Assembly (NCBI RefSeq): GCF_001888805.2 | Contig: NZ_CP019113.1 | Span: 1,736,001 to 1,800,000 of the forward strand | From: Enterobacter sp. SA187 | GTDB taxonomy: Bacteria > Pseudomonadota > Gammaproteobacteria > Enterobacterales > Enterobacteriaceae | Length of the DNA stretch: 64,000 nt | Direction of reading: 5' to 3' | In this document: in pieces, positions 1-9,638 of the stretch | How the letters are laid out: each line of letters opens with the position of its first letter | Position numbering within the stretch: the stretch's first letter is position 1 | Program-made: the position numbers and the translations under genes | The notes under the pieces: model-generated | What the model was told of the DNA's origin: nothing | What the model saw: only the letters and a program-made list of their open reading frames with translations | Databases searched by the model: none

Positions 1-3000
1 TGCCGTTTGTTTACCACAGTGAGCATGAATATGCGCAACTACAGCCAGTAGAGGAAAACCGCTTCTGGATTGATGTCGTCCCCCAGCGCCAGGTTAGTCA
101 TGACTACGTTAAGCGTCTGGTAAAAGACAAACTCAATGAATTCACTGACGCCTACGCTCGATTGTTCCAGAACGCCGGAAACGATGCTTTAGTTATCAAT
201 GCCATTAATCAGGGAAATGCTAAAGAGCTATTTTTAGGGTTAGTGGAATATTTTAAACAGGAAAAAGAGCACGCTATTTCGGTGCATGTGAACTGTTACG
301 ACGAACGCTTGCTACCCAATATGTTCGATCACTTTGCCGAAAGTAGCAGCTATGAACAGCTTAAAAACGATCTTGATCTAAACAGCGGCGCATGGCGGGC
401 GGAAGCTGATATGCTGATTGACTTGCTGCGCAGCCGATTAACGTTTAGCAAGTTTGTCCTGCCATCAGAAAGTGAGAAATTGGCCTATGCGCACCTGGCT
501 TTTTTCACCAACACGGCACCGGTCGATTGCCGCCAAATCCGCATTGAAGATGCGTCCAGTGGGGTATTATGTCATGGGCTTATCGCCGGAGAGGGGGCTG
601 AGATTCAGGGGGATGCCTACTTTACCGCATTTGGCCTGCGTAATGTGGATACTGAATCCTACTACGCCCTGCGTCTTGCCCGACTAATCGGCTGCCTGTG
701 GCAGCCCGCACGTCAAAGCAACAGCCAGTATCATGGACAAGGGATCGGCCTGGCTGTGAGTGGCAATTTTAAACAGCTGCTCAATTACTCCTACAATAGT
801 GCGCTCTGGACCACCATCATTGATCCTAAAGTCACCCTCGACTTTTTCACTAGTCAGAAAGATGTAGTGCTCATCCACTATTCTGACCAATACACCAGTT
901 GTGCAGGCTACGATGCCGTCACCGTCACGAAGCAGGTTGATTTGTTCCTGCGGTTGCTTCAGACCGGAAACCAGTCAGGGCAACCTGCTGTTGACAGTCA
1001 GCATTTGCTGGCTGAATTTAACGCCTTTAATGGCGAATGGTTGCTGAAAATGCTGCGCTCCAGTGAAAGGGAGCGGAAAGAGAAACACGGTATTATAGGC
1101 GCGTACAAATTTGTGCAATCCATGCTGCACCAGTCCGATATTTGCTGGATACCATTATCGGTGGCCGAAATGATCCGCGTTTCCGGCAATGTCGGCCTGA
1201 AAATGAAAGAGAGCGATTTATCGAGAAATTTACAGGGTTATCGTAAAGGTGCTATCTCTGATGATGTGCTCTTTGTTGGTTTCAAAGAAAACCGCCTCTA
1301 TCTGTTGCCGCTGGAAGTTAAAACCGGGGCGCGTCCTGATTACAGCTATGCAGGCCAACAGGCTCGTGAGCTCAAACGTTATTTACAGCAGGACATTCTG
1401 GAACCACAAACGCTGGCATCACAATTGTACCGGGCGCTCTTTATTCGTCAGGTGCTGATGCAGGTGGAGAAACTGCGCCTGTATGGCGTACTGGACAGCG
1501 AAAAATTGACTCCCTTGCTGGAACGACGGGAATGGTGGTTAACGGGCGACTATCAGTTAGGTGAGTTGGCCGACTATGCGGACGGCTTCGTCGTGGCGCA
1601 TGTAGACAGCGCAACCTGTTTCGATCTCTCCTATAAAGAGACAGCGGAGAATATCTTACAGATCGAAATCCCTTATTCACTGCTGCCTTCGTTGATTGCT
1701 GCGCAAGGGGATGAACCACCGTTGGCGGAACGTTACCGGGTGCCGGAAAAATACCGGCTTAAGCCAGCGTGTGATGCCAGTCCGTCACAACCCGAAGTCG
1801 TGGTAGAAGTCACAACGCCGTCTGCTGCACAGTCCATTTCGGAACCTGAGTCGGAGTCGTTACAGCCTGCTGTACCGGTGGTGACACCAGATATTAGCGA
1901 TACTCCATTACAGATCCTGTTTGGTCATGATGCTGCGCGCCAGAGCCCATTACATTGGGAGCCAACCAACACCGCCAAGTTCATGAATACCAATACCGGC
2001 ATTATTGGAACAATGGGCACCGGTAAAACCCAGTTTACTAAATCGCTGGTCACACAGTTGATGCGTAATCAGTCTTGTAACGTTGATGGTAAACCTATTG
2101 GTTTGCTGATCTTCGACTACAAATCCGATTATGTGGATGAGGCTTTTCTTGATGCCACGGGTGCTAAAAAGTACAAGTTATTTAAGCTGCCTTACAACCC
2201 CTTATCTCTGTTTGGCGACACGCCAATGCTACCAATCCATACTGCAGGTGGACTATCGGAAACGATGGCTAAAGCCTATGGGCTGGGCCATAAGCAGCAG
2301 CTCAAATTAGAAAATCTGATTTTAGAATGCTACGAAGCAGCGGGGATTTCACCTGAAGATCCGACAACATGGTCAAGGACTGCGCCGACGATTGAAGATG
2401 TATGGCAACGTTTCCTCAATCAGGAAAAGGTTGAAGAAGATTCACTTTACGCAGCTCTTTCAAAACTGGCGCGTTACAAGATATTCGAGACTATCCCGGA
2501 GAAGATGACCAGCTTGTACGAATTGATTGACGGCGTCACCGTGATCGAACTGGCTGGTTACCCGCCAGAAGTGCAAAACCTGGTAGTCGCGCTCACGCTG
2601 GATCTGTTTTACGCGCAGATGCAAAAGCGCGGTAAACCAGTCGTGCGGGGAGATTATCGTCAGCTCACCAAAATGATTCTGGTGGACGAAGCCGATAACT
2701 TTATGCGTCAGGATTTTTCCAGCCTCCGGAAGATCCTTAAAGAGGGCCGTGAGTATGGCGTTGGTGCGATCCTGTCAACTCAGGAGATAACCCACTTTAA
2801 GACTGGTGAAAATAACTATGCCTCATATATCTTAACTTGGGTGATCCATCGTGTTTCCGAGATTAGGAATGCGGATATTAAGGCGGTATTTAACGTCGAT
2901 GATAAAGGTGAGCAGGAGTCTTTAATGGGAAAGATTCGGCAGCTTGAGAAGCATTTTAGCCTGTATGTGGATGGGGATAAGCGGGTTAAGAAGATGCGTG

Positions 3001-3029
3001 ATCGGGCATTTTGGGAGTTAGCTAAATGA
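1..3029 (+). CDS. dptH: DNA phosphorothioation-dependent restriction protein DptH, 5' end outside window
   Basis: C-terminal ~1,008 codons of a HerA/FtsK-type ATPase; the frame is open back to base 3, so the gene starts left of the window (family members are about 1,700 residues). Seen: Walker A G-T-M-G-T-G-K-T at about 2006-2029 and a Walker B-like ILVDEAD near 2676-2699, followed by a sensor-type STQE segment, as in DNA-translocating ATPases. In the Dpt (Dnd) restriction complex DptF, DptG and DptH recognise and damage DNA lacking phosphorothioate marks. dptH runs towards dndBCDE, and its stop overlaps the start of the Mrr-like gene by 4 bp, so the two are probably co-transcribed. Codon use is moderate in GC, unlike the AT-rich genes that follow. 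Identification is firm from the ATPase motifs plus the dnd neighbours; length and N-terminus cannot be judged. Confidence 0.9.
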   Translation, partial: PFVYHSEHEYAQLQPVEENRFWIDVVPQRQVSHDYVKRLVKDKLNEFTDAYARLFQNAGNDALVINAINQGNAKELFLGLVEYFKQEKEHAISVHVNCYDERLLPNMFDHFAESSSYEQLKNDLDLNSGAWRAEADMLIDLLRSRLTFSKFVLPSESEKLAYAHLAFFTNTAPVDCRQIRIEDASSGVLCHGLIAGEGAEIQGDAYFTAFGLRNVDTESYYALRLARLIGCLWQPARQSNSQYHGQGIGLAVSGNFKQLLNYSYNSALWTTIIDPKVTLDFFTSQKDVVLIHYSDQYTSCAGYDAVTVTKQVDLFLRLLQTGNQSGQPAVDSQHLLAEFNAFNGEWLLKMLRSSERERKEKHGIIGAYKFVQSMLHQSDICWIPLSVAEMIRVSGNVGLKMKESDLSRNLQGYRKGAISDDVLFVGFKENRLYLLPLEVKTGARPDYSYAGQQARELKRYLQQDILEPQTLASQLYRALFIRQVLMQVEKLRLYGVLDSEKLTPLLERREWWLTGDYQLGELADYADGFVVAHVDSATCFDLSYKETAENILQIEIPYSLLPSLIAAQGDEPPLAERYRVPEKYRLKPACDASPSQPEVVVEVTTPSAAQSISEPESESLQPAVPVVTPDISDTPLQILFGHDAARQSPLHWEPTNTAKFMNTNTGIIGTMGTGKTQFTKSLVTQLMRNQSCNVDGKPIGLLIFDYKSDYVDEAFLDATGAKKYKLFKLPYNPLSLFGDTPMLPIHTAGGLSETMAKAYGLGHKQQLKLENLILECYEAAGISPEDPTTWSRTAPTIEDVWQRFLNQEKVEEDSLYAALSKLARYKIFETIPEKMTSLYELIDGVTVIELAGYPPEVQNLVVALTLDLFYAQMQKRGKPVVRGDYRQLTKMILVDEADNFMRQDFSSLRKILKEGREYGVGAILSTQEITHFKTGENNYASYILTWVIHRVSEIRNADIKAVFNVDDKGEQESLMGKIRQLEKHFSLYVDGDKRVKKMRDRAFWELAK

Positions 3030-3847
3030 CAATTATTGAAGCTATCGTAAATGTATTAAAGGAGCATGGAAAACCTTTATCACATAAAGATATTTATGAT
3101 TTCATCATAAATAAAGAATATTACTCATTTGGTGCAAAAGATCCAGTATCTGTAGTTCGTGGTGAAATTCGAAAGCATTGTTATGGAGTTGATTTCCCAA
3201 GTGCATCACCACGGAAAATATTTATTGAGGTTAAATCTGTAGGGCAATCAAAGCCACTATACAATTTATGGCAGGGACACGTATCAAATGCTAGCCCTCT
3301 TAAAACTGAAAAGGTAACAAAAGATCAGCTACCAGAAGAGATAATTCATGGGAAGTATATTGAACATATTAAAACCATAAAAGAGCAATTGCTTGATGCT
3401 ATTAATTCTTCGGATCCAGCTTTCTTTGAGAGCCTTGTAGTTACACTTCTATTAAAAATGGGTTATGGGTGGCACGAGTCTGAGGCAGGTAAGGTAGTTG
3501 GTGGCGCTGGGGATGAGGGCATAGATGGCATTATTAATGAAGATAAATTAGGCTTAGAAAAAATATATATCCAAGCTAAAAGGTATAATAATAAAAAAGT
3601 ACCATCTAGTGAAATTAGAGAGTTTATTGGCTCGATGAACCAAAAAGGAGCACACAAAGGGGTATTTTTTTCATCTTCATGCTTTACCGAACAGGCAATT
3701 AATAGTGCAGAAAAAGCACAAGGCATGAATATCACTCTTGTTGATGGTGGACAGTTATGTGAATATTTGGTCCAAAATGGCATGGGGGTTGCAAAGGTAA
3801 GTACATATGAAATTTATGAAATAGATAAAAATTTCTTTGATTTATAA
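3026..3847 (+). CDS. Mrr-type restriction endonuclease with N-terminal HARE-like helix-turn-helix
   Basis: 273 residues. The first ~75 residues (starting TIIEAIVNVLKEHGKPLSH, with DIYDFII following) look like a HARE-HTH winged helix, a DNA-reading domain often fused to restriction nucleases. Residues ~130-250 resemble the Mrr catalytic fold: FFESLVVTLLLKMGYGW, then GGAGDEGIDGII, then IYIQAKRYNNK, giving the D...QxK active site typical of Mrr. It begins inside the last codons of dptH (ATGA overlap) and therefore likely belongs to the dpt operon. It is clearly more AT-rich than dptH, suggesting separate acquisition. By family, it would cut DNA carrying a particular modification or lacking one; which one is unknown. 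A role as an extra effector of the phosphorothioate system is inference from the overlap only. Confidence 0.82.
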   Translation: MTIIEAIVNVLKEHGKPLSHKDIYDFIINKEYYSFGAKDPVSVVRGEIRKHCYGVDFPSASPRKIFIEVKSVGQSKPLYNLWQGHVSNASPLKTEKVTKDQLPEEIIHGKYIEHIKTIKEQLLDAINSSDPAFFESLVVTLLLKMGYGWHESEAGKVVGGAGDEGIDGIINEDKLGLEKIYIQAKRYNNKKVPSSEIREFIGSMNQKGAHKGVFFSSSCFTEQAINSAEKAQGMNITLVDGGQLCEYLVQNGMGVAKVSTYEIYEIDKNFFDL

Positions 3848-3856
3848 AGTTAATAT

Positions 3857-3878
3857 AAAATGGGGTCTCCCCCATTTT
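3857..3878. terminator. bidirectional terminator between convergent genes
   Basis: Perfect 9-bp inverted repeat AAAATGGGG / CCCCATTTT with a 4-nt loop, A-rich on one side and T-rich on the other, between two converging genes. Confidence 0.75.
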
Positions 3879-3879
3879 A

Positions 3880-4500
3880 TTAAATTTGTTTTTTTATCTC
3901 GTCCTTGAAATCTCGTATTTTATTGAAGAAACAGTTTTTTATCGTATCTAATTCGTTTCTTATTTTCCCAATTTTATCAGAAATCTCCTTGCATTTTTCA
4001 GTATTGGGATTTTCATCGCTTGTTTCAAAATCTATTATAAGCTTCCTTAGTTCTACGGTTTTTTCCTTATAACTATCTACACATTTTTTAGGTTCAAAAG
4101 CGCCTATTGAATGTAAGAGGCTGGAAGCCATGTTTTGTTCTTTAAAAGCAGGGTAAACCTTTTCAGAGGACTGTTTTTCTTTATCACTAAAGCTTCCATC
4201 TAATGGTTTACTACTAGGATCGCTCAATGTTTTATACTTTCTATGTTTGTTCGAAGCATATAACTCCACAGCATCGGAAAATAAGCAAAAACAATCGAAG
4301 GCTTTATATAATAGATCTACTTCTTTTTCATAAACTTTGCTACGAGCAGTTTGATTAGGTGTTTTAAAAAAAATATAACAGGTTAAAAGTATTATTGCCA
4401 CGGAGCTAATTAAACTCCCTATGGAGGTCACGTAATCTACCCAATCTTTGGTGGTAACTATTTCTGTTAGTTCTTTGATCTGATCGAAAGTAATTTCCAT
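3880..4500 (-). CDS. small membrane-anchored protein of unknown function inside the dnd island
   Basis: 206 residues, AT-rich, no family recognised. Residues ~22-44 (VTSIGSLISSVAIILLTCYI and on) form one clear transmembrane helix; the remaining ~160 residues are charged, Lys/Glu-rich and probably helical or coiled, facing the cytoplasm or periplasm. It lies downstream of dndE on the same strand, separated by about 50 bp, so it could be read from the dnd transcript. The layout of one membrane helix plus a cytosolic helical body is common among poorly described defence accessory proteins, but nothing in the sequence assigns a function. Base composition differs from dndB-E and matches the Mrr-like gene opposite, suggesting that these two arrived together. 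Confidence 0.7.
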   Translation of the reverse strand: MEITFDQIKELTEIVTTKDWVDYVTSIGSLISSVAIILLTCYIFFKTPNQTARSKVYEKEVDLLYKAFDCFCLFSDAVELYASNKHRKYKTLSDPSSKPLDGSFSDKEKQSSEKVYPAFKEQNMASSLLHSIGAFEPKKCVDSYKEKTVELRKLIIDFETSDENPNTEKCKEISDKIGKIRNELDTIKNCFFNKIRDFKDEIKKQI

Positions 4501-4549
4501 TTTATTTCCTTAATAGCCAGTGCATAACGCACTGGCATAATAGTTATCA

Positions 4550-4903
4550 TTACAATGAAATTAACAAGTCTCTTAAATTTCGATGGTTTCTAACTGAAGC
4601 GATTCCATCCTCAACATGTGCTGCCCATGCTTTAATTATCAATTTTTGGTCGAGCTTAGGATAAAGCATCTTCAATACCAATTCTGTAGTCTGCAATGTT
4701 TCCCCCAGCCACGTTATTTTATCCAGCACCAGAGAGCCATCCAGCTTCTTACTATCCCGCTCAGGCGAATAACGAAACTCACTCTCCACCGAGCGGAAAA
4801 ATGCCAGTCGAGCCGCGACATTGGGCGTAATCCCAGTGTATCCCTTTAACTTTTTAAGCTGGTCTTCAGTTTGACGACTAAGCACCATTCGATTCGGGAG
4901 CAT
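4550..4903 (-). CDS. dndE: DNA sulfur modification protein DndE
   Basis: 117 residues, the usual DndE length. DndE is a small DNA-binding protein required for phosphorothioate insertion, reported to bind nicked DNA. It begins MLPNRMVLSRQTEDQLKKLK and contains GITPNVAARLAFFRS, typical of the family. Its start codon overlaps the dndD stop (TGATG), so translation is probably coupled. It ends the dndBCDE operon apart from the small membrane-protein gene 50 bp further on. Confidence 0.93.
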   Translation of the reverse strand: MLPNRMVLSRQTEDQLKKLKGYTGITPNVAARLAFFRSVESEFRYSPERDSKKLDGSLVLDKITWLGETLQTTELVLKMLYPKLDQKLIIKAWAAHVEDGIASVRNHRNLRDLLISL

Positions 4904-6903
4904 CAGATAGCCTCCTTAGTTAATTCCCAAAAATAACCAGGTTTAAGCGTAGATGATTTTGAATGTGCATTAAACACAATCTCATAAGCATGCGAAATAT
5001 CATCACGTAACTGATCGACAAAATAACGCTCATCCACTTCCGTATCGGTAGACAGTAGCACTACCTGATGGCTGGCAAACGGGAAATAGTGATTAATCAA
5101 CTTATCTCTATGTTGGGAATCCAGACGCCCTAATGGAGTATCGATAATCACCGGTAAATCACGGCCTGAGGTTTTTGCCAAAGCCTCAAGAATCGCAATT
5201 GCATAAATCTGCTTTTCACCAGCAGAAAGTAGCTTACGGTTTATGACGGAACCCTGTTCATTAATCAGCTCCACGTCAAACGTTTCCGGGTTAATATGCG
5301 CGCTAAGTTGCAAATCTTCTTTACGGGCTAATTTGCGATAGGCGCTTTCGAAATTCGCTGACAGTGTTTTCACTCTTGCCTGTGTTAATACATCACTGTA
5401 TCGGTCGAGTAAATTAATCGTTTCCTGCGCGTTTTTAAAGGCGCTACTGAAGCCATGCTGACTGCGGGCAACATCATGCATTTTTTGTACCTGACGTACG
5501 CATTCCAGTTGCTGTTGCTTAACCTTTTTAGCGTCTTCCAACAATGAAAGATATTTTTGCCGCTGTTTTTCACGTTGTTTATCCAGTTCGCGTAGCTTCT
5601 CAAAGAGATCCATTAACTGGTCATCTTCTGGGGCGCGGGCAATGTTGGCGGCAGCTTGTTCTAATTGCTGTTCAATCTCTGATAACTGGGTACGGTAAAG
5701 ATCGAAACGTTGCCATGCCTTTTTGCTGTCTTGTTCAATCGACTGCTGGAGCATACCGGCTTCACGTTCAGAGATATCAAACAACAAATCGCCTTTAGGC
5801 TTGGTTGCCATATACTCTTTCAAATTATCGGTAATCGCTTCCGTAGCAATTTTACTGGTGGTACTAGAACGCAATGCGATATCGTTTTTAAGCTGAGCTA
5901 AAAACTGTTCCAGCTCTTTTTCAAAACTCTGAGTTTGCTTAATCTGAGTTTCATCAGCAATTTTCCCCAGCAAACGAGCTAATGTCTTCGGGGCTAGCGC
6001 ATAAGGTAGCGACCCATCACATTCCTGCCGCAGTGCTTTTTCCAGACGCTCCTTATCTTTCAGCAAAGTATCAACTTTCTGTTTTTCTTGCGCTTTAGTC
6101 TGAGCAAATGCGCCGCCCTGTGCATTCAATAAACCTTCATAGCGGATTATATCTTTAGACAGAAACTCAATCCGCGATTTGGCAAAATCGGCGCTTTCCA
6201 GTAATTCTTCTGTCTGGCAGGCTAATTCTTTACTTTGTTTTTCAAGCTCTGCAATCTGCTGTTGTTGAGATCCTACTAACTGATTGGATTGCTGACGCTT
6301 AACAAAAATCATTAAGTCATTGCGTAGTTTAGAAATTAGATCCAGGCCTAATAAACGACGCACGGCAGTGCGAAGAATATTGCCGGATTCATCTTCCGCC
6401 AGCTCCGCAATTTTCTCGCCATCAAAAAAGAACAGATCGGCAATGCCATGCGGAATTAATTCATTAAGAAACCCCTGGCACTGATCGTAATCCAGCTCAC
6501 TGAGTGGCACCCCATCCTGTTGCAAAGAAAGGCGGTCTTTCTTCCCCTTTTTCCATGCTCGCGTAACGGTAAACTCCGCTTCATGGCCGCCTTTATTGTA
6601 GGTAAAGGTCAATTCAACAGCCGCTTCTTCAGGTTGCTCACTATAGTACGCGCCGCTGTGAATTAACGAGCTAAGCTGTTCAATATATTCCTGTTGCTGA
6701 GTCGCAAGTCCAAATGCCAGCCGACCATACAACGCCAGACGGATCGCCGACAGAATCGACGTTTTTCCCGCACCGTTTAAACCACCAAACAGCACAATAG
6801 GGCGATGATTCACTTCATGTGGGCGCTTTCTTGGAGCCAGATCAATGGTGTGAGTACCGTTAAATACCCGAAAATTATGTAATACTAGTTGTTTAATGAG
6901 CAC
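4903..6903 (-). CDS. dndD: DNA sulfur modification ATPase DndD (SMC/RecN-like)
   Basis: 666 residues. Walker A GLNGAGKTS at residues 41-49; long central coiled coil (~200-500) rich in Gln/Glu/Lys; ABC-type signature LLSAGEKQIYA near residue 560 and Walker B LPVIIDTPLGRLD shortly after. This is the SMC/Rad50-like layout of DndD, whose ATPase activity is thought to open or nick DNA for sulfur insertion. It overlaps dndC by 11 bp and dndE by 1 nt, so the operon is tightly coupled. All ATPase motifs look intact. Confidence 0.95.
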   Translation of the reverse strand: MLIKQLVLHNFRVFNGTHTIDLAPRKRPHEVNHRPIVLFGGLNGAGKTSILSAIRLALYGRLAFGLATQQQEYIEQLSSLIHSGAYYSEQPEEAAVELTFTYNKGGHEAEFTVTRAWKKGKKDRLSLQQDGVPLSELDYDQCQGFLNELIPHGIADLFFFDGEKIAELAEDESGNILRTAVRRLLGLDLISKLRNDLMIFVKRQQSNQLVGSQQQQIAELEKQSKELACQTEELLESADFAKSRIEFLSKDIIRYEGLLNAQGGAFAQTKAQEKQKVDTLLKDKERLEKALRQECDGSLPYALAPKTLARLLGKIADETQIKQTQSFEKELEQFLAQLKNDIALRSSTTSKIATEAITDNLKEYMATKPKGDLLFDISEREAGMLQQSIEQDSKKAWQRFDLYRTQLSEIEQQLEQAAANIARAPEDDQLMDLFEKLRELDKQREKQRQKYLSLLEDAKKVKQQQLECVRQVQKMHDVARSQHGFSSAFKNAQETINLLDRYSDVLTQARVKTLSANFESAYRKLARKEDLQLSAHINPETFDVELINEQGSVINRKLLSAGEKQIYAIAILEALAKTSGRDLPVIIDTPLGRLDSQHRDKLINHYFPFASHQVVLLSTDTEVDERYFVDQLRDDISHAYEIVFNAHSKSSTLKPGYFWELTKEAI

Positions 6904-8527
6904 GTTCGTTTTCCTCCTCGACTAAAACAGAGGATTCGCTTGAATCGACAATTCTGCGCTGTAGAACCTGAAGTTCAGCTTCCAGCCTGGTGACTTCTTC
7001 CTGATGAATATCCCGGTCGTTACGTTTTTGTAGCGCTGCCTGTTGCTGCTGGATCTTTTCGAGACTGCCCCAATCCTGTTTTAGAATTGTACCTAGCTTG
7101 TCAAAAATCCCTTGGCGACGGCTTAGCCCTTCCATTGATACTTCCAGTTCAATTAGCTTCATGACCATTTCGGGGGCAACGTCAAACCCCTGAGCTATCT
7201 GCACCAATAAATCTGCATCGCTGGCGTCAAAGCGTGATTGATCATCAACTATCCAGTCCAGATCCCGCTGATAAACGTCATGGTAAATACCGGGTAATGT
7301 GTCATACCAGTCTGGTTCATTAGGATCTTTCAGCCATTCCTGACGGATAGCGTGCAGCTCCGGCTGGGTAATTAGCGTAATGGTATGGCCCTGGGCATTC
7401 AAATCACGCTCAATCTCCAGCAGTGTTTTCAGCCACTGCTGGCGATACTTCAGCCAGTAAGGGCCGGGAACATGCTTACGTTCGGCACTAATTTCTTCGC
7501 CATCTTTGGCATACTGATAACTGACCTTGCCAGTACGACGCTTATAGTTACGAAACGTATCTTTATTTACTGGGTCGGTGGTAAACGCCAGTAGATCGCG
7601 ATATTTCAGCAGCGGAGACATCCACTCTTCGCCATTCTTAATCAGGCTCTCCATCGCTTTATCTTTGGTGACTACGGTACAGGTCCAGCAGCCAAAGCGG
7701 GAGTTACCACAGGAAGGGGTGCTTTCATCGATCACCAGTGGACATTCACCCTGTGCGGAAGAGTCCATATACAGCGTCCACAGCGGACGGTTGTTTCCGC
7801 CCCACGGGCTTTCCCATTCGTCGATATCTTCAGGGGCATAACGGAACGCGCCGCGCAACAGCTTCCAGACGTCTTCTACATCCCAGGTATCAATAGGGGT
7901 ATAGATAAACGCATTTGCCAGCGTAGTATGTCGGGCCAGGCGTGAGCCATCAATTTTGTGCTTTGCTATGACCTGCGCACGGGAGGCACTCTCGCTACTA
8001 CGTGAGCCAAGGACAACAATCACTTCATCAAACTGGCTGACCTTATCTTTAATAAAGTCGCTCACCGGATTGATTTTCATACGCTCGGTACACCAGCGAA
8101 AACTACGGGTTGGCGCTGGATAACCTTTCCCAAGCAGATTTACCCAGAAGGTTTCATTGGTTTTTGGCGTAACCGCATGCTGAGTGATAGGAAGGCCATT
8201 TCGTTTAGCTCCAGCCTCTATCTGCAACATGGTTTTTTTTATCAGATCAACCACCACCGGTGTTTCAACCAGCGTATCGGATGACACCAAAAAAACATCT
8301 TTGCTGCGCATTTCCGGAGGCAGGCCGAGCAAGGCCAGATACACCAGCGTGATCACAGCGGAAGAATCTTTCCCGCCGCTGTAGCCAATTACCCACGGAC
8401 GCTTATCCGCACAATAAATTCTTTGAACCTCAGCAACATATTCGGCCAGAGGGCGTCCAGCGAACTGTTCCTGATTAATAAAATCTTCGTATTCGGCCAA
8501 ATCGTAGGCCTGAACTAATTTACTCAT
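6893..8527 (-). CDS. dndC: DNA sulfur modification protein DndC (PAPS reductase/PP-loop, 4Fe-4S)
   Basis: 544 residues. PP-loop SGGKDSS at residues 50-56 marks the ATP pyrophosphatase/PAPS-reductase fold. A cysteine cluster near residues 262-283 (ECPL, then SCGNSRFGCWTC) fits the 4Fe-4S cluster that DndC carries and through which sulfur from the cysteine desulfurase is passed. It works with DndD and DndE to replace a non-bridging phosphate oxygen with sulfur. Start overlaps the dndB stop by 4 bp. No dndA desulfurase is adjacent; in enterobacteria IscS is known to fill that role. The C-terminal ~80 residues form a Gln/Glu-rich helical segment. Confidence 0.95.
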   Translation of the reverse strand: MSKLVQAYDLAEYEDFINQEQFAGRPLAEYVAEVQRIYCADKRPWVIGYSGGKDSSAVITLVYLALLGLPPEMRSKDVFLVSSDTLVETPVVVDLIKKTMLQIEAGAKRNGLPITQHAVTPKTNETFWVNLLGKGYPAPTRSFRWCTERMKINPVSDFIKDKVSQFDEVIVVLGSRSSESASRAQVIAKHKIDGSRLARHTTLANAFIYTPIDTWDVEDVWKLLRGAFRYAPEDIDEWESPWGGNNRPLWTLYMDSSAQGECPLVIDESTPSCGNSRFGCWTCTVVTKDKAMESLIKNGEEWMSPLLKYRDLLAFTTDPVNKDTFRNYKRRTGKVSYQYAKDGEEISAERKHVPGPYWLKYRQQWLKTLLEIERDLNAQGHTITLITQPELHAIRQEWLKDPNEPDWYDTLPGIYHDVYQRDLDWIVDDQSRFDASDADLLVQIAQGFDVAPEMVMKLIELEVSMEGLSRRQGIFDKLGTILKQDWGSLEKIQQQQAALQKRNDRDIHQEEVTRLEAELQVLQRRIVDSSESSVLVEEENERAH

Positions 8528-9609
8528 GAGACAACCATTTGAGCTTCAAGCTCCTGTTCTTCAGGAGTGAGGGGGATTGAGAGCGCGGTTTTTAGCGCAT
8601 TACAGGTTAACTGAATCGATACGCTAGTCTTGCTCAGTTTACCATGCTGCATTGCTCGCTTAATCAATTCTGGGTTGCTTTTTCGCCAGTCAAAAGTCTT
8701 GAGCACAGCGATTCTCAGCTGCCAGTGTTCTGGTTCTTCAGTCAGGAGTGAGCGGCCCAACATTCCTAATGCCTGAAGGCCAATACCATGCGCGTGTACA
8801 TAATCTTGTCTCAACTGTGCAGGTGAAACTTCTTTTCTGGCAGCAAGTTGCCAGTCTGGCATAACCTGAGCGATCGCCTGCCAATACTGCGTAGCAATAT
8901 TTGTATTCTCTTCAAGACTGCCATCTTTGGGATCTTTACCTAGCAGCGCTCGTGTCGCCTGTTTGATACTGCTTAAGGTAAACAGCTTGTTTGAGAGCGT
9001 ACTGATGCTAGATTTTTCTAACTCTGTAAGCCCTATAAATGGTTCAACTGACATCGCTAGATAACGTGCAAGATTAGAACTGATGTCGCGGTGATCATAC
9101 AACGTTGATAATGAAGGACTTGGACGGATCGCGTATTTGTTCAAGTCTGCGAACATTTGCTGACTACGTTTTAATCCTTCGTCGACAAAAAAGAGCACAG
9201 GGATATTATCCTGTCCTAATTCTGGACGTTCTTCCAGCGCGTTTTCAATGGCCTTTCGACGATGTTGTCCATCGTTTATGAGTATCTGTGCTTCCATCGG
9301 GACGCGTAACATTCCGAGGTTATTTGAGCCAGGAAACTCATCAAATTGGACATCAATTGCTATTGATGCGGTTAAGGCTGAAAAAACATAGTCTTTCGGA
9401 TTTTCAAGAAGATATCTCACCATCTCGGGGATTCGAGACTTATTTAGGATACGCTGAGCCCGTAGCTCTGGTGGGACTTCATTCTCATCGAAGTTGAAGA
9501 TCTTAGGTATGATTCGCATAGGGCAGGTAGCGATATAAAATGGGCGACCTGCCTGAATCCCACGCACAGCAGGGAATGAGTAACAATAATCTGCGTCAAA
9601 AGGCTGCAT
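8524..9609 (-). CDS. dndB: DNA sulfur modification regulator DndB (DGQHR domain)
   Basis: 361 residues with the diagnostic DGQHR at residues 113-117 (INDGQHRRKAI). DndB is not needed for modification itself but limits its extent and represses the operon in Salmonella. The start at 9609 is supported by AAAGGGAC about 7 nt upstream. Just upstream lies a perfect inverted repeat (9639-9662) of the kind expected for DndB autoregulation. It is the first gene of dndBCDE, with a 4-bp overlap to dndC. Confidence 0.93.
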   Translation of the reverse strand: MQPFDADYCYSFPAVRGIQAGRPFYIATCPMRIIPKIFNFDENEVPPELRAQRILNKSRIPEMVRYLLENPKDYVFSALTASIAIDVQFDEFPGSNNLGMLRVPMEAQILINDGQHRRKAIENALEERPELGQDNIPVLFFVDEGLKRSQQMFADLNKYAIRPSPSLSTLYDHRDISSNLARYLAMSVEPFIGLTELEKSSISTLSNKLFTLSSIKQATRALLGKDPKDGSLEENTNIATQYWQAIAQVMPDWQLAARKEVSPAQLRQDYVHAHGIGLQALGMLGRSLLTEEPEHWQLRIAVLKTFDWRKSNPELIKRAMQHGKLSKTSVSIQLTCNALKTALSIPLTPEEQELEAQMVVS

Positions 9610-9638
9610 TGTTATGTCCCTTTAAAATATAAGAAAAT

